Source: Longispora sp040681875 (GTDB taxonomy: Bacteria; Actinomycetota; Actinomycetes; Mycobacteriales; Micromonosporaceae). Taken from it: 64,000 bases of DNA. The notes below the pieces were generated by a model. That model was given only the letters and a program-made list of their open reading frames with translations, had not been told where the DNA came from and did no database searches. How positions within the stretch are numbered: the stretch's first letter is position 1; the number at the start of each line of letters is the position of its first letter. The stretch covers positions 186,001-250,000 of the forward strand of contig NZ_JBFAZP010000006.1 in the NCBI RefSeq assembly GCF_040681875.1, written 5' to 3'. Below, one piece after another: positions 7,099 through 16,094 of this stretch. The position numbers and the translations under genes were made by a program.

Positions 7099-9441
7099 TT
7101 ACGGCAGCGGCAGCCGGACGATCTGCGGGTCGTGGTCACTGGTCTGCACGGCGAACTCCGCGTTCACGTGCACGACGTCGTACCCGTAGGACTTCGCGGC
7201 CAGGTACGGCGACACCAGGATGTGGTCGAGGAACTGCGAGTTGCCCTCGTACACGTAGGAGTAGCGCTCCGCGTCCGGCAGGGTCGCCGGCAGGTCCGTC
7301 AGCCCGGCCGTGACCAGCTTCCCGACGGCCGCGGAGAACTCGAAGTCGTTCAGGTCGCCGGCCACCACGATCCGGGCCTGGGCGTCGATCGCCAGCACCT
7401 GGGACACGAACGCCGCCACCGACGCGCCCTGCTGGTCGCGCTTCACCTCGCTGGACCGGACCGGGGGCTGCTTGCGGCCGAACAGCGGGTCGTCGCCGCC
7501 CTTGGAGCTCCAGTGGTTGGCGACCACGAACAGCGGGGCCCCGGCGTACCGGAACTCGCCGACCAGGGGCTTGCGGGTCGCCGCCCAGGCCGCGTTGCCG
7601 GGGTCGATCCGGCCGGGGTTGCGGGTCAGGCCCACCTTGTCGGTGCCGCCGACGTTGACCACGCCGACCGGGGTGGTCGCGTCGCCCGCCGTGCCGGGGA
7701 CGAACGTCAGGCCGATGTCGGTACGGAACAGGAAGCCGACCCGGATGTTGCCGCCCGGGGCGCCGCCGTCCTGGTCGTCGGTCGGGTTGATCTGCCGGTA
7801 GTCGTAGGTCGGGCCGCCGGCGGCGGTGATCGCGGTGATCAGCTTCGTCCAGGTCTGCGACGCGTCCACGGTCGCGCTGTTCGTCGCGCCGTCGTTGTCC
7901 TGGACCTCCTCCACCACGAGGATCCCGGGCTTGGCCAGGTTGTTCACGATCACCCCGGCCAGGCCGTCGAACTTGGACTGCGGGTCCGACGGCGCGAGGT
8001 TCTCCACGTTGAACGTGGCCACCGACAGTTGGCCCGCCGGGGTGGCCGCCGTGGTCTCCTTCGCCAGGCCGCCGGACACCCGGGTCAGCGCGCCGGTCAG
8101 GTCCAGCTTGTAGTTGCCGGCCGCGTAGTCGAGGATCCCGACCGCCGGGCCCGAGAACGTGTCGCCGACGTTCACCCCGGTCGGGGTCGAGCCGGCGAGC
8201 AGGAAGCCGTCCAGGATCACCCGCTCCGGGTTGAAGTCGTTCTGGCGGACCATGATGCCGCCCCGGTTCGTCCGGACCGAGCCGGTGTCGCCGATCACCG
8301 GGATCTCGCCGAAGCTGTTGGACGGGCCGACGGCCTTCGGTGCCGTGACCTGCACGCGCATCCCCTCCAACGACTCGTAGAAGTCGATCCCGTCCGTGGT
8401 CGCGTCGAAGGTGCCGGAGGTCTCCACGTCCCCCGTCGCGTCGTCGTCGACCACGGTGGCCGGCGGCACCCGGCCACCCGCGCCGATCACGGTCGGGGCC
8501 GGCACCGGCTTCCCGGAGGCCACCACGCTCACCGTCGGGGTCGCGATCTCCGTGACCGACAGGTTCGTGCTCGTCGCGCCGCCGGACCGGTACTCGGTCA
8601 CCGTGCCGCCCACCGCCACGTCCTGGCCCACGACGGCCGCGCCGGCGGTGTTGGTGAACACGTACACGCCCTCGGACGTGGCCGGGTTCGCGTCCGGGCA
8701 CGGGTCCTGGAACCAGAAGCCCTTCGCGCCCACGGCGGTCACGACGCCCCGCACCCCGGACACCGTCTGGGTGTTCTTCGGGGACACGTGCGCCGCGCCC
8801 TGGATGTCGCGGATCCGGGGCGACGGGTACCCGCAGGTGTCGCCGCCCGAGCTGGAGTTGCGCGGGTCCGGGGCGAGCCGGGCGAACTCGGTGCCGTTGT
8901 CGTCCGCGTCGGCCGCCGGGTTGGTCCTCGTCTCCGACTGGGTGTTGCTGGCCGCTCCGGCCGGGGAGGTCTCGTAGTCGTTGGCCGTGCCGTAGCCGAG
9001 GAAGTCGCGGACGCCCGTGGCGGTGTCGCAGTTGGAGCCGCAGGCCAGCGCGTTCGTCGAGGTGACCAGGGCGACCTTGCCGGAGGTGGCGGACAGGTTC
9101 GTCGTGCCCGTCGCGTCCGGGGTGGGCAGTGCGGCCCCGCCACCGCCGCCGGCCGCGAGCCGGACCAGGTAGGAGCCGCCGGGGGCGATGCTGCCGGTCA
9201 GCGGGGTGACGAGCCAGGTGGTGCCGGCGGCCGACGCGTACTGCACGCTCCAGCCGGCGACGGAGACCGCGGCGGCGCTCCGGTTGTACAGCTCGACGAA
9301 GTCGTTGGCGTAGGGGGCGCCGCTGTTGCCGCCGCCGCCGTACACCTCGCTCAGCACGACATTGGGTGAGGACGCCTGTGCGGGGGCGGCGAGGGCCAGG
9401 GTCAGTCCGAGGGTCAGCGCGCCTGCGATCCGATATCTCAT
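7099..9441 (-). CDS. Secreted ExeM/NucH-type extracellular nuclease with lamin-tail domain
   Basis: An exported protein of 780 residues. It has a signal peptide (MRYRIAGALTLGLTLALAAPAQA) and a lamin-tail domain beginning VVLSEVYGGGGNSG (about residues 28-150). A central OB-like/ExeM region contains IRDIQGAAHVSP. A C-terminal EEP nuclease domain (from about 470: VATFNVENLAPSD) carries VVEEVQDNDGA, FVVANHWSSKGGD, VVAGDLNDFEFS and TSDHDPQIVRL. This architecture is known in bacterial extracellular DNases. The ATG is preceded by GGGAG at a normal distance. It probably degrades extracellular DNA for phosphate or nucleosides, alongside the neighbouring secreted proteases. Confidence 0.92.
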   Translation of the reverse strand: MRYRIAGALTLGLTLALAAPAQASSPNVVLSEVYGGGGNSGAPYANDFVELYNRSAAAVSVAGWSVQYASAAGTTWLVTPLTGSIAPGGSYLVRLAAGGGGGAALPTPDATGTTNLSATSGKVALVTSTNALACGSNCDTATGVRDFLGYGTANDYETSPAGAASNTQSETRTNPAADADDNGTEFARLAPDPRNSSSGGDTCGYPSPRIRDIQGAAHVSPKNTQTVSGVRGVVTAVGAKGFWFQDPCPDANPATSEGVYVFTNTAGAAVVGQDVAVGGTVTEYRSGGATSTNLSVTEIATPTVSVVASGKPVPAPTVIGAGGRVPPATVVDDDATGDVETSGTFDATTDGIDFYESLEGMRVQVTAPKAVGPSNSFGEIPVIGDTGSVRTNRGGIMVRQNDFNPERVILDGFLLAGSTPTGVNVGDTFSGPAVGILDYAAGNYKLDLTGALTRVSGGLAKETTAATPAGQLSVATFNVENLAPSDPQSKFDGLAGVIVNNLAKPGILVVEEVQDNDGATNSATVDASQTWTKLITAITAAGGPTYDYRQINPTDDQDGGAPGGNIRVGFLFRTDIGLTFVPGTAGDATTPVGVVNVGGTDKVGLTRNPGRIDPGNAAWAATRKPLVGEFRYAGAPLFVVANHWSSKGGDDPLFGRKQPPVRSSEVKRDQQGASVAAFVSQVLAIDAQARIVVAGDLNDFEFSAAVGKLVTAGLTDLPATLPDAERYSYVYEGNSQFLDHILVSPYLAAKSYGYDVVHVNAEFAVQTSDHDPQIVRLPLP

Positions 9442-9590
9442 GACTCACTCCCAAAAGGCGGGGCGGGTGGGACGCGGGCTGACTTTAACGTCCGTTCGGC
9501 CCACAGGGGAATGAATCACGGGTGAACATGGCAGTGCTTCGGCGGCGCCGTGTCGGGGCAGTGTCGGGGGCGGTGTCGGCCCCGGGACGG

Positions 9591-9730
9591 ACCGTGGCTG
9601 GACATGGCGGTGGGTCAGCGGCGTCGGCGACCCGGAAGGGCCCGTGGCCGGACATGCGGTGGGTCAGCGGCGTCGCCGACCCGGAGGGCCCGTGGCCGGA
9701 CCTGGGCGTGCGTCGCCGGCCCAGAGCGAC
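9591..9730. repeat. Imperfect tandem repeat, about 48 bp, 2.8 copies
   Basis: Two near-identical units (about 9591-9640 and 9641-9688), each running from CGTGGCCGGACATG through GGGTCAGCGGCGTCG to GACCCGGAGGG, then a decayed third copy (9689-9730). It fills the 352-base stretch without genes (9442-9793) between the nuclease start and the aminopeptidase terminator. No coding potential is evident in the repeat. Confidence 0.8.
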
Positions 9731-9745
9731 CCGCGGCCGGACACG

Positions 9746-9782
9746 ACAGTGGCCCGCCCCCTGTCCTGGGGCGGGCCACTGT
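9746..9782 (-). terminator. Terminator of the aminopeptidase gene
   Basis: A very stable hairpin with 15-base perfect arms (9746-9760 and 9768-9782, core GTGGCCCGCCCC) and a 7-base loop, 12 bases after the stop codon of the minus-strand aminopeptidase gene. Confidence 0.85.
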
Positions 9783-9793
9783 GGGGGGAGGCT

Positions 9794-11557
9794 CTAGAAG
9801 GTCAGTGTCCAAGAGTCGATCTTGCCGACGTCGCCGCCGGCCACGTCGGCCACCCGCAGCTTCCAGGTGCCGTTGGCGACCTCGGAGGAGGCGTTCACGG
9901 TGTACGTCCTGGCGACGTTGGCGGCGCTGTCGTTGTTCGCGAAGTCCTCCAGCAGGTACACGGAGCCGTCCGGCGCCACCAGCGAGATGACCAGGTCACC
10001 GCGGTAGGTGTGCTTGACGTCCACGGCGACCTTGAGGGCCGACGGGGCGTTGCCGGCGCGGGTCACCGCGATCGGGGACTCCACCGTGGTGTTGTCGCCG
10101 ATCGTCACGTCGGCGGCGTTGGTGAAGACGTTCGAGGACGGGCTCGTCGTGGCCGAGGGGCTCGTGGTGGGCGACGGGCTCGTCGTCGCGCCCGCGAAGG
10201 TCAGCCCCCAGGAGTCGATCTTGCCGACGTCGTTGCTCGCGCCGTCGACCACCCGCAGCTTCCAGGTACCGCCGGCCGCCTCGGAGGACGCGTCCACGGT
10301 GTACGTCCTGAGCACGTTGGCGGTGCTGTCGTTGTTCGCGAAGTCCTCCAGCGGGTACACGGAGCCGTCCGGGGCCACCAGCGACAGGACCAGGTCGCCC
10401 CGGTAGGTGTGCTTGATGTCGACGGCGACCTGCACGGTGCCCGCCGTCCCGGTCCGCGACACGGCGATCGGCGACTCGGCCGTGGCGTTGTCGGTGATCG
10501 CCACGTCGTTGGCGTTGGTGTAGGTGTTCCCGCCCGGGGTCGGCGACGCGGTGGGCGTGGCCGTCGCGGTCGGGCTCGGCGTGGGCGTGCCCGCCCCGAT
10601 CCCGGCGAGGTTCCAGGCGGCGACCGCGGCGACGTCGCCGATGGTGTCGAGGACCGTGTCGTTGATGTTCGACAGGGTGTCGCAGGCCTTGTGGTAGCAG
10701 GGGTCGTAGGCCGCGCCGGCCGTACCGCCCCACTTGGCGGCCTGGGCCGCGCTCTTGGTCGGGTCCAGGCTCAGCGAGGCGATGCCGCCGCTCGGGATCG
10801 ACGCGCCGATGAAGGCCGCGTGGTCGGAGCGGCTGTTGAGGTTCGCGTCGTCGGGGTCGATGTTCCGGCCCGTGAACGCCGACTCGATGGCCGTCTTGAT
10901 GGCCGCGCCCCGGGTCGGGTCCTCGCTGTAGACGAAGTAGCCGCCGTTGATGGAGCCGGTCATGTCGAAGTTGAGGTACGACTTGATCTTCGTGCGCTCG
11001 GTGGCGGACAGGTTGTCCACGTAGTACTCCGAGCCGACCAGGCCGAGCTCCTCGGCGCCCCACCAGCCGAACCGCAGCGACTTCGTACCCGCGTCCGTCC
11101 CCGCCGCGTAGCGCAGCGCGATCTCCAGGATCATCGCCGAGCCGGAGCCGTTGTCGTTGACGCCCGCGCCGGCGGTGACGGAGTCGAGGTGGGCGCCGAG
11201 CATGACGACCTGGTTGGCGTCGCCGCGCCCCGGGAAGTCGGCGATCAGGTTGTAGCCGGTCTTGCCGTTGTGCGTGAAGCTCTGCTTCGACGTGGTGAAC
11301 CCGGCGGCGTCCAGCTTGCCCTTGACGTAGTCGACCGACGCCTCGTAGCCGGGCGTGCCGTGCGCGCGGGTGCCGCTGTTGGCCGCGGCGATGTCGGAGA
11401 ACTTCTGCAGGTGGGCCTTGACGTTGGTGACGCTGATGTCCGGCGGGGCCGCCGTCGTCGTGGCCATCGTGGGGTGGGCGGCAGCGAGCACCGCCGCGGT
11501 CATGACCGTGCCGATGCCGGCGAGGATCGCCGCGCGTCGAGTGGGGGTGCTGCGCAT
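9794..11557 (-). CDS. Secreted M28 aminopeptidase with two C-terminal P domains
   Basis: A protein of 587 residues, similar to Streptomyces griseus aminopeptidase. The Sec-type signal is MRSTPTRRAAILAGIG through TMA. Di-zinc ligands are visible in GAHLDSV, VNDNGSGSA, GAEELGLVGS, NFDMTG and SDHAAF, with the general-base Glu in the AEE segment. A Thr/Pro linker (about 330-350) leads to two consecutive proprotein-convertase P domains of about 115 residues each. Both share SPIAVSRTG-like, HTYRGDLV and LVAPDGSVYPLEDFANND motifs, so the domain was duplicated in tandem. AGGAG precedes the ATG. It trims N-terminal residues from peptides released by the neighbouring endoproteases. Confidence 0.94.
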   Translation of the reverse strand: MRSTPTRRAAILAGIGTVMTAAVLAAAHPTMATTTAAPPDISVTNVKAHLQKFSDIAAANSGTRAHGTPGYEASVDYVKGKLDAAGFTTSKQSFTHNGKTGYNLIADFPGRGDANQVVMLGAHLDSVTAGAGVNDNGSGSAMILEIALRYAAGTDAGTKSLRFGWWGAEELGLVGSEYYVDNLSATERTKIKSYLNFDMTGSINGGYFVYSEDPTRGAAIKTAIESAFTGRNIDPDDANLNSRSDHAAFIGASIPSGGIASLSLDPTKSAAQAAKWGGTAGAAYDPCYHKACDTLSNINDTVLDTIGDVAAVAAWNLAGIGAGTPTPSPTATATPTASPTPGGNTYTNANDVAITDNATAESPIAVSRTGTAGTVQVAVDIKHTYRGDLVLSLVAPDGSVYPLEDFANNDSTANVLRTYTVDASSEAAGGTWKLRVVDGASNDVGKIDSWGLTFAGATTSPSPTTSPSATTSPSSNVFTNAADVTIGDNTTVESPIAVTRAGNAPSALKVAVDVKHTYRGDLVISLVAPDGSVYLLEDFANNDSAANVARTYTVNASSEVANGTWKLRVADVAGGDVGKIDSWTLTF

Positions 11558-11595
11558 GAGGGGCTCCTACACGGAAGTACCGGGGGTGCGAAGGC

Positions 11596-11636
11596 GGTCG
11601 GCACCGGCGCGCGAGCTGAGTGCGCCGGTGCCGACC
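11596..11636 (-). terminator. Terminator of the second M4 protease gene
   Basis: Perfect 15-base inverted repeat (11596-11610 and 11622-11636, core GTCGGCACCGGCGC) with an 11-base loop, just after the minus-strand protease stop at 11644. Confidence 0.85.
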
Positions 11637-11643
11637 AGTGTGA

Positions 11644-14070
11644 TCAGGAGACGTTGAGGTTCACGTCGTCGATCACGAAGTTGGTCTTGAGGCTGGAGTC
11701 CTCGACACCGGTGAAGGAGAGCGTCACGGTCTGACCGGCGAAGGCCGACAGGTTGAAGCTCTTCAGGACGTACCCGCTGGCGGCGTTCGCGTTGCTGTAG
11801 GTCGCCAGGGTGGTGGTGCCGGCCTTCACGGTCAGCTTGTCGTAGGCGGTGGTGCCCGACTCGGCCGTGTCGATGTGCACGTAGAAGCTCAGCGTGTACG
11901 TCGAGCAGCCCGACGGGACGGTCACCGACTGGGTCAGGGTGTCGGTGTGCGCCTTGCCGTAGCCGTTCAGCCACGCCTTGTACGAGCCGCTGCGCGCCGG
12001 CTGCGAGGTGCCGTTGTCGATCACGCCGGAGGACGCGGTCCACGAGGCGGCACCGGACTCGAAGCCGCCGTTCGCGACGACCTGGGCGGCGGTGCAGCCA
12101 CCCGAGGCCGGGCTGACGGTGATGGTGAACGAGGCGGTACCCGCGTTGTTGGCCGGGTCCTTCGCCGTGACGACCACGTTGGCGGTACCCGCCGTGGTCG
12201 GGGTGCCCGAGATCAGACCGGAGGTGCTGATCGCGAGGCCGGCCGGCAGGCCGGTGGCGGAGAAGGTGACCGCGTCGCCCTGCGGGTCGGTGGCGCTGAC
12301 CTGCTGGGAGAACGCGACGCCGACCTTGCCGGTCAGGTTGCCCGGGTTGGTGACGGTCGGGCTGCCCGACGGGGTGCTGGCGCAGGCCGGCTCACCGGTC
12401 TGGACCGCGACGTTGACGGCCTTCCACGCGGCCTTGACGGCGTTGCACTCGGTGGCGCCGTACAGGTCGTTCGCGGCCTTGATCGTGGAGATCCGGGCCT
12501 TGGCGTAGGTCTCCGACGTCGTCATGTACGCGTCGAGGGCCTTGTACCAGATCTTGCCGGCCTTGTCGTTGCCGATGCCGGTGACGGCCGGGGCGCTCGC
12601 GCAGGTCGGGCTGTTGCCCCACGAGGACGAACCGGAGCCGACGGCCAGCTGGTAGAAGAACTTGTTGCCGACGCCGGAGGAGTAGTGCACGTCGACGTTC
12701 TTGGTGCTGGTCGACCAGCAGCTGTGCGAGGACCCGTCCTTGTTCGGCTCGTCCATCCAGCGCAGCGGCGTGCCGTTGCCCCGGATGTCGATCTTCTCGC
12801 CGATCAGGTAGTCGGGGGTGTCCGCGGCGGCGTTGGCGTAGAACTCGACCAGCGTGCCGAAGATGTCCGAGGTGGACTCGTTCAGGCCACCGGACTCACC
12901 CGAGTAGATCAGGCCCGCGACGGAGGCGGTGACGCCGTGCCCCATCTCGTGGCCGGCGACGTCCAGCTCGGTGAACGGCTTGGAGCCGGCGGCCCCGTCA
13001 CCGTAGATCATGCAGAAGCACGAGTCCGACCAGCCGGCGTTGTCGTAGTTGACGTAGTAGTGCACGTAGGAACGCGCGCCGACGCCGTCGCCCTTGATGC
13101 CGTTGCGGCCGTGGACGTTCTTGAAGTAGTCCCAGGTCCACTGGACGCCGTAGTGCGCGTCTGCGGCCACCGTCGCCCGGTTGTTCAGCGTGTTGTCGCC
13201 GAACGTGCCGTTCGCGCTGGTGAAGGACAGCGAGTTGGCGACCGTCGGGTCGGTGTTGCCCTGCGCGTCGCCCTTGTTGTTGGCGTCGCGGGTCTCGCCG
13301 TTGCCCCGGCTCGGGTCGAGCAGCTCGTAGTTGCCGTCGGCCTTCTGGTTCACGCCGAGGGTGACGTTGCCGACCTGGTAGCCCTTGCCGTTGCCCGTCG
13401 CCGGGCCGGCCGCGATCGCCGTGGCCGCGCCGGCCTTGGCCGCGCGGTTGCGGGTGGCGAACGTCTGCACGTCGTCCCACGCATTGCGGATCAGGCCGGA
13501 CTGCGCGTCGATCAGGACGTTCATCCGGCTGGTGCCGCCGTCGGCGGCCTTGCCGTCCACGACGACCCGGTAGGCGAGCGCCGGGGAGCCGGCGGTGGCG
13601 TCCACCACGAGCTGCGGGGTCGAGCTGGCGGGCTTGCCCGCGTAGCCGCCGACCGCGAGGGCCGCGGCGCGCTGCGCGGTGACCGCCGGGCTGGTCGACA
13701 GGTTCAACGGGGCCTCGAGGCCGACGCTGGCCTCCTTGAACTGGCCGTTGGCGGCGCTGTGCACGATCACGTCGCCGCCGAGGACCGGAAGGCCCTTGTA
13801 GTTGCGGTCGAAGCGCACGTGCCGGGTGCCGTTGGGGTCGACCGTGCTGCCCTTGGCGACGAACGCGTCGGAGCCGCTCGCCCGGAGGGCCGCGCCGTGC
13901 GTGCGGAGGCTGGCCTTGGCGTCCGCGACGGCGACAGAGGCCGACGCGAGCGGGGTGGGGGCGTTCGGGGCGGCGGTCGCTGCGGCCGGGAGGCCCAGCA
14001 GACCGGCGACGAGCGCGAGCCCGGCACCGGCCTTCACAGCGCGCTTTGGATCGAAGGGGACCATTGTCAA
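11644..14070 (-). CDS. Secreted M4 (thermolysin-type) neutral metalloprotease, full length
   Basis: An 808-residue preproprotein. It has a signal peptide (about residues 10-33, ending ATAAPNA), an FTP/PepSY-type propeptide to about 245, and an M4 catalytic domain with zinc motif HEMGH. The third ligand lies in GGLNESTSDIFG and the active-site His in VDVHYSSGVGN. A cadherin/Ig-like domain follows (PTVTNPGNLTGKVGVAFSQQ onward), then a C-terminal beta-sandwich ending FVIDDVNLNVS. GGAGG lies 7 bases before the ATG. The catalytic and end modules closely match the partial protease at the window start, but the middle Ig domain differs, which suggests domain swapping after duplication. It acts outside the cell after autoprocessing. 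Confidence 0.96.
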   Translation of the reverse strand: MTMVPFDPKRAVKAGAGLALVAGLLGLPAAATAAPNAPTPLASASVAVADAKASLRTHGAALRASGSDAFVAKGSTVDPNGTRHVRFDRNYKGLPVLGGDVIVHSAANGQFKEASVGLEAPLNLSTSPAVTAQRAAALAVGGYAGKPASSTPQLVVDATAGSPALAYRVVVDGKAADGGTSRMNVLIDAQSGLIRNAWDDVQTFATRNRAAKAGAATAIAAGPATGNGKGYQVGNVTLGVNQKADGNYELLDPSRGNGETRDANNKGDAQGNTDPTVANSLSFTSANGTFGDNTLNNRATVAADAHYGVQWTWDYFKNVHGRNGIKGDGVGARSYVHYYVNYDNAGWSDSCFCMIYGDGAAGSKPFTELDVAGHEMGHGVTASVAGLIYSGESGGLNESTSDIFGTLVEFYANAAADTPDYLIGEKIDIRGNGTPLRWMDEPNKDGSSHSCWSTSTKNVDVHYSSGVGNKFFYQLAVGSGSSSWGNSPTCASAPAVTGIGNDKAGKIWYKALDAYMTTSETYAKARISTIKAANDLYGATECNAVKAAWKAVNVAVQTGEPACASTPSGSPTVTNPGNLTGKVGVAFSQQVSATDPQGDAVTFSATGLPAGLAISTSGLISGTPTTAGTANVVVTAKDPANNAGTASFTITVSPASGGCTAAQVVANGGFESGAASWTASSGVIDNGTSQPARSGSYKAWLNGYGKAHTDTLTQSVTVPSGCSTYTLSFYVHIDTAESGTTAYDKLTVKAGTTTLATYSNANAASGYVLKSFNLSAFAGQTVTLSFTGVEDSSLKTNFVIDDVNLNVS

Positions 14071-14089
14071 GCCTCCGGAGGGGTGGGTA

Positions 14090-14220
14090 AACCGCTGTAG
14101 CGGTAGCTCGGAGTATTAAGATCACCGGTTCAAGGGGAACCCAAGGTTAAAATAAAAGTTACTTAAATCACGTGTTATGTTAACTATCCTTATCGATTCA
14201 AGTACCAGCAGGTAGCGCTC
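14090..14220 (-). promoter_or_regulatory. AT-rich promoter region of the M4 protease
   Basis: A conspicuously AT-rich patch in otherwise very GC-rich DNA, between the kinase stop and the protease start. It contains runs such as TTAAAATAAAAG, a CACGTG palindrome near 14170 and GTTAAC. No single -35/-10 pair can be chosen with confidence. Confidence 0.45.
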
Positions 14221-14226
14221 AGGTGA

Positions 14227-15363
14227 TCATTCCGCGACCGGGAGCGCCAGCGTGACCACCAGGCCGCCCCCGGTCCGCGCCTCCGCCTCCACGGTCCCGC
14301 CGTGCGCCCGGGCCACCGACCGCACGATCGACAGGCCGAGGCCGACCCCGCCACCCCCCAACCGGCTGCGACTGCCCCGGTGGAACGGCTCGAACAGCTG
14401 ACCGAGCAGCTCCGGCCCGATCACCTCGCCGTCGTTGACCACCCGCAGCACACCCGCGCCGGTCGTGACCCGCACCGAGCCGCCCCGGACGTTGTGCCGG
14501 ACCGCGTTCTCCACCAGGTTCTCCACCGCCCGGGACAGCAGCGCCACGTCGCCGCGCACCGGCACCGACTCCAGATCCGCGGTGACCGTCACGCCGTGCA
14601 CTCCCGCCTCGCGCCGGACCGCGTCCACCGCCTCCGCCGCCAGGTCCGCCAGATCGTCCACCTCGCCGCCCCGGACCTCCTGCTCGCTGCGGGCCAGGGT
14701 CAGCAGGCTGTCGATCAGCCGCTCGGCGCGCAGGGTGGCCGAGCGCACGTCCTCCCCCATCGCCCGCAGCTGGCCCTCGGAGGCCGAGGGCTTGGCCAGG
14801 GTGACCTCCACGGCGGTCCGGGTCACGGCCAGCGGGGTACGCAGCTCGTGCGACGCGTTGGCCACGAACCGGCGCTGCCCCTCGAACGAGGCGTCCAACC
14901 GGGCGAGCATCGCGTCGAACGTGTCGCCGAGCTCCTTGATCTCGTCGTGCGGCCCGGGCAGGTCCAGGCGCTCGTGCAGGGTGTTCTCCCCCGCGCGCCG
15001 GGCCGCGTCGGTGAGCTGGCGCAGCCGGCCCAGGGTCCGGCCCGCGATCAGCCAGCCGGCCCCGCCGGACAGCAGCACGAGCACGCCGAGGACGCCGACG
15101 GAGTTCGCGGCGAGCCGGTTGAGGGCGTCCTCGCGGAGCTTCTGCCGGATCCGCTCCTCGGCGGCGACGGCCTCGGAGTCCGTGGTCGGCGGCTGGCCGG
15201 CCTGGGAGCTGGCCCGGTCGTGCAGTTCGGCGGTGGTCGGCTGGTTCAGGATGTCGGCCCGGACCGAGAACACCATGATCGCGATGAGCAGCAGGCCGCC
15301 GAGCAGGAACACCGTGCCGTACAGGAGGGTCAGCCGGGCCCGGATCGTGAGCCGTCTGCTCAC
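14227..15363 (-). CDS. OmpR-family sensor histidine kinase
   Basis: A membrane kinase of 378 residues. TM1 is near residues 12-35, followed by an extracytoplasmic loop of about 75 residues and TM2 near 105-130. A HAMP domain leads to the H-box FVANASHELRTPLAVTRT. The HATPase domain carries NLVENAVRHN (N box), VVNDGE in place of the usual DxGxG first G box, and GGVGLGLSIV (G2). GTG 15363 overlaps the regulator stop (GTGA), so the two are co-translated. The altered G1 box (NDGE) is common among actinobacterial kinases of this type. The signal is unknown. Confidence 0.92.
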   Translation of the reverse strand: MSRRLTIRARLTLLYGTVFLLGGLLLIAIMVFSVRADILNQPTTAELHDRASSQAGQPPTTDSEAVAAEERIRQKLREDALNRLAANSVGVLGVLVLLSGGAGWLIAGRTLGRLRQLTDAARRAGENTLHERLDLPGPHDEIKELGDTFDAMLARLDASFEGQRRFVANASHELRTPLAVTRTAVEVTLAKPSASEGQLRAMGEDVRSATLRAERLIDSLLTLARSEQEVRGGEVDDLADLAAEAVDAVRREAGVHGVTVTADLESVPVRGDVALLSRAVENLVENAVRHNVRGGSVRVTTGAGVLRVVNDGEVIGPELLGQLFEPFHRGSRSRLGGGGVGLGLSIVRSVARAHGGTVEAEARTGGGLVVTLALPVAE

Positions 15364-16013
15364 GGCAACCGGTATCCGGAGCCGACCAGGGTCTCGATGA
15401 CCGCCGGGTCGCCGAGCTTGCGGCGCAGCCGGTTCATCGTGACCCGCACCGTGTTGGTGAACGGGTCGGTGTTCTCGTCCCAGACCCGTTCGAGCAGGTC
15501 CTCGGTACTGACGACGGCGCCGTCGGAGACCATCAGCGCCTCCAGGACCGCGAACTCCTTGGCGGTGAGCCGGATCGGCTGCCCGTCCCGCCAGACCGTG
15601 CGGCGCAGGGTGTCCATCTCGATGGAGTCCCGCCGCAGCAGCGCGGACTGGCTGCGGCCCCGCCGGCCCAGGGCCCGGACCCGCAGCACCAGCTCGTCGA
15701 ACGCGAACGGCTTGCCCAGGTAGTCGTCGGCGCCCATCGCCAGCCCGTCGAGCCGGTCGGCCAGCTCCACGAACGCCGTGAGCATGATGATCAGGGGCGC
15801 GTCGGCCCGGCCCGCGAGCGCCCGGCACACGTCGTCGCCGTGCAGGACGGGCAGGTCGCGGTCGAGGACGAGGACGTCGTAGGCGTTCACGCCGACCTTG
15901 GCGAGCGCGTCGGCGCCGTCCGGGGCCACGTCGACGGCCATGCCGGCGTCGCGCAGCCCGTCGGCGATGTGCTCGGCGAGCGTCGGTTCGTCCTCGGCAA
16001 TCAGTACGCGCAT
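15360..16013 (-). CDS. OmpR/PhoB-family response regulator
   Basis: A protein of 217 residues. The receiver domain (1-115) has acidic residues EDE near position 8, phospho-acceptor Asp in LVLDRDLPVLHGDD, Thr in MLTAF and Lys in YLGKPFAFDEL. The winged-helix effector domain occupies residues about 125-217 and ends GSGYRLP. It is the first gene of the pair with the kinase. It is divergent from the Rv2466c-like gene 68 bases away, so it may regulate both promoters. Confidence 0.93.
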   Translation of the reverse strand: MRVLIAEDEPTLAEHIADGLRDAGMAVDVAPDGADALAKVGVNAYDVLVLDRDLPVLHGDDVCRALAGRADAPLIIMLTAFVELADRLDGLAMGADDYLGKPFAFDELVLRVRALGRRGRSQSALLRRDSIEMDTLRRTVWRDGQPIRLTAKEFAVLEALMVSDGAVVSTEDLLERVWDENTDPFTNTVRVTMNRLRRKLGDPAVIETLVGSGYRLP

Positions 16014-16069
16014 GGTCCCTACCCTGCCTGGTGGCGCATAACACCAACGTTACAGGCCCAGGTCGTGGC

Positions 16070-16094
16070 TAGAGTTCGGTAATGACTACCGAAC
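16070..16094 (+). promoter_or_regulatory. Leaderless promoter with an operator over the start codon
   Basis: TAGAGT (16070-16075) is a -10-like hexamer 6 bases before ATG 16082. A perfect inverted repeat, GTTCGGTA (16074-16081) and TACCGAAC (16087-16094), has a 5-base spacer that contains the start codon itself. With a leaderless start this places a repressor site exactly at +1. Confidence 0.6.

Noticed and set aside
11875..14100. Long plus-strand open frame opposite the second M4 protease
   Set aside because: Low-complexity Arg/Val/Gly/Asp translation without motifs; the minus-strand protease explains the region fully.
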